From Arenicola marina (taxonomy: Eukaryota; Annelida; Polychaeta; Arenicolidae): 64,000 bases of DNA. The notes under the pieces were generated by a model. The model was given only the letters and a program-made list of their open reading frames with translations, was not told the DNA's origin and searched no databases. The stretch lies in NCBI GenBank assembly GCA_964019135.1, contig OZ025255.1:43368811-43432810 (forward strand), written 5' to 3'. The first letter of the stretch is position 1; the number at the start of each line of letters is the position of its first letter. The position numbers and the translations under genes were made by a program. Positions 59,401-62,400 of this stretch are shown piece by piece.

Positions 59401-62400
59401 GGTTCGTGCCTAGACTGCGCCGTATCAACTCAGCTAATGCGTTTTAAATTAAGACAACTTAACGTGTCGCCTCCGAGCGTGGTGATGAAGGGGACAGTGG
59501 AGGAAGTGTGTGGTGTTGGCTGGTTGGTTGTATATTCAGGCCGCTTGAAACACTTTTGGTCATATCGCGTCAATAGGAGAAGGAAGAGAGAGTGGAGCCA
59601 TGTCCCCAGGGGGAAACCCCCTACTCTTTGCGAGGAAGGACATGGGATCTTTATGCTGCGACCACATAGACATGGCCACAGCGGGGCTCGTTAGGCTCTC
59701 AGGTGGCCAGAGCACTCAATGCGAGCGCTCGAGCCCACTGGGCTATCGGGCCGGCCCCTGTGGTGATGGGGCGGGTCGGTAGGGACGTTAGACGTGGGGG
59801 TCGCAGGGGCACGGATGGCGTCAGAGAAGTGTGACTAGAAGGAAGGGCTGCTAGGAGCACCTATTCAAACAGACCTGGCCGCGCCATGGCTCCCTCCTGT
59901 CCATGCGAGTTGTCAAAGTGCCTAGGGCTAGGGAGAGAGTAGTAAACCCGGTACCGTCTCGTGCACGGCCGGGTCTGCACTGTGACGTCAGAGAGGACCA
60001 ACATGCCGGCGTTCTGCGGTAACAAAATGCGTCAGTGTTTAGCTAGAGCGCCTTGTGGGTAACGAGCGTAATGCGGTCAACCAGCGACCCCGCCACGTTG
60101 ACCTGGACGAAAATAGTCCGGTTGCGTAGTGATTTTATCGTTACATAGGAACCACGTTGTCTCCAGTGTGAAGAACTGCAACGGCAAGCAAGGAGGGGCC
60201 CTCAAAAGTCGAGCGATCCACCACTCCAGCTGAGGGGAGTGAGTGTTCGACCACTGCGCGGCGCAGTTGGCAACTTCCGGTGGCCTGATCCTGAAGGTGA
60301 AAGTCGCTAAGTCGGGCAGAAGACACATGGTTGACACACGCCAAGTGCGCTGCCGCCATCGCCTTGGTAACGGTTACAACGGAGCTATGTGTTGGGGGCA
60401 CTGAGGAGAGATAAAAGAGCGGCGGACAGCGACACACAAACATCGGTTCACTTGATCGCGTCGTCGTCTGTCGCAAAGTAGACACTGTGTGTAGAAGACA
60501 TGTGATTAAGTGTGTGAGGGGAGCGTGCTGGGTGGAGGTGGGGGTGGGGTGAGCCGCGCTGGTTCTTTTTTCCCAACAGGTCAATGGTTTCTGCCCCCAC
60601 CTGGTGCCATGGCGACGTTGTCTCTGAAGATCATACCCGGCATCGCGCCCATGAGCGGGGAATCAACCATGATCGAGTCAAACATGGGATGTCTGCAGGG
60701 CCGGGTCTCCATGGTAACGTCGGTCAGAGTGAACACGCCGGCCTCCTGTGTAGAAACAGGCCGTATTGCTTTATGTAACACACAGCTGAAATCACAAGGT
60801 CATTCGCCAAGGTCAGACTCGGCGCCGGGGCCGGCCCCGGATAGTACGGACACCAGTCACCAGGGCGCAGGGCAGTCGCAGAGGACCCGCCGGCTCTAGC
60901 TCCACTCTCATCCCCGAATGTCGCTCGCCAGGGAGCGCGCCGACGGCGGCTTTTCTCAGCCAGCTTCCGGACGATAGATGGGTGTTTTGGTGAGCTACCC
61001 TAAGTCCGCACACATGTGGGGCAATAAGGTGAATACCACAGGAAGCACTCCCTAGCGACGCCGGGAATCGAACCCAACCCAATCCAAACTCCTCGCGCTA
61101 CCCACTGAGCTACCAGGCTTCCCCCAGCCTGTGATCGACCCGATGCTTTGAGGCATTGTTTGTGAGGAGGCGAAACAAACGGGACCCACGGTTAACGCGA
61201 CACTCGCCAAGGCAGGCGAGGACACACGTGACAACACCAGGGCAACACGTGACACAAAGGTAAACGGGCCGTCATCATTCCGTCTAGGCCAACATCGAAC
61301 ACACATGCACAGCTAAGTCCCGACCACAGACACCGTGCTCCACCGAAAGGGAGGAACGGGGAGTGGTGGGGGGGGGGGAGAAGGGAGAGAGAGCGGTTAC
61401 CTACCCCGGGAACCCGGCGAGTTCTTCCTTCTAAGGAAGGTACGCTCATACATGACCCGGGGGTGCCTGCAGGGCCTGGTGCTCAGGATCAAGTCACTCA
61501 GCACCACGACGCCCTCCTCCTGCGCAGCCCAGCCAGCACCAGCAAGAAAACAACAACGTCACACAACGCGGGCCACCAGTGACGTCACGTGGACGCGGTG
61601 GGTTAGGGGAGGCGTAGGGGGTGGGGGTGGGGAAGCGGGCCCTGGATGGGGAATACCTAGCCCCAGTTCCGTGGCTGCAGGACGGGCAAAAATCTGATAG
61701 GTCCCGTCAGATTTTTGCCCGCCCTACAGCCACGGAACGGGGCTAGGGAACACCTAGGTACCATCATCAGATCGTATAATAGTCACTACTCTACACGCTG
61801 TTGCCATTACATGTCAATCGTTTGGACTATAATGCGTCAGGCATCGGGGGTCGTGACGTCACAATGATAGATTCAACGTATACCATCATCAGGTGACCAT
61901 TTTGGTCTAACATGAGGTAATATTAGTAAACTGCTATTATTAACAACTATTAGTAAGCAACATTGTCATATATACCCTATATAGTTAAAGAGTGTATCCA
62001 CCCAGTATTACTTGAAATGGTTATCCACTTGCTCAGAGTTATAAATATACTAATCAACGCCATATTACTTTATTATCCATTCGTCTCACTTCAAATACGT
62101 GCCTCAATGTCATGTTGCCTCATCGTTCATTGGAACACTCTGCTGTTCAACGCCAACTATCTACTTCGATCCGTTTCACTTCAAATACCAAATCCACGTT
62201 ATAGCACCTCATGATTTATTTTAATAGTTTTACTTCAAATATGCAAAAACCTTAAATACTTTATGCTATAGCATATTACCTTAGTATCAACTTCAATAAA
62301 CTTTCACTAAAAATACGCCATGTTACCGTATGATGCATTTTGACCGCCGCTGAACGTACCGTGAAGGCGTGGATCGCGTCGTAGTAGTCCGAATACGAGG

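Larger units (their letters stand above)
50286..61563 (-). repeat. Bait cassette copy 2 (exons b4, b3, b2, b1)
   Basis: Matches copy 1 exon by exon; 11.3 kb because three minisatellites have expanded. Homology ends at about 61563 (AAACAACAACGTCA), and the left boundary lies inside the 65-bp array. Confidence 0.93.

Noticed and set aside
60141-60584. 147-codon - strand frame (and its shorter copy at 48833-49150) as an extra exon
   Set aside because: It lies between b2 and b3, shows no similarity to the A2M/TEP family, is shorter in the other cassette copy, and its phase does not fit the flanking exons.
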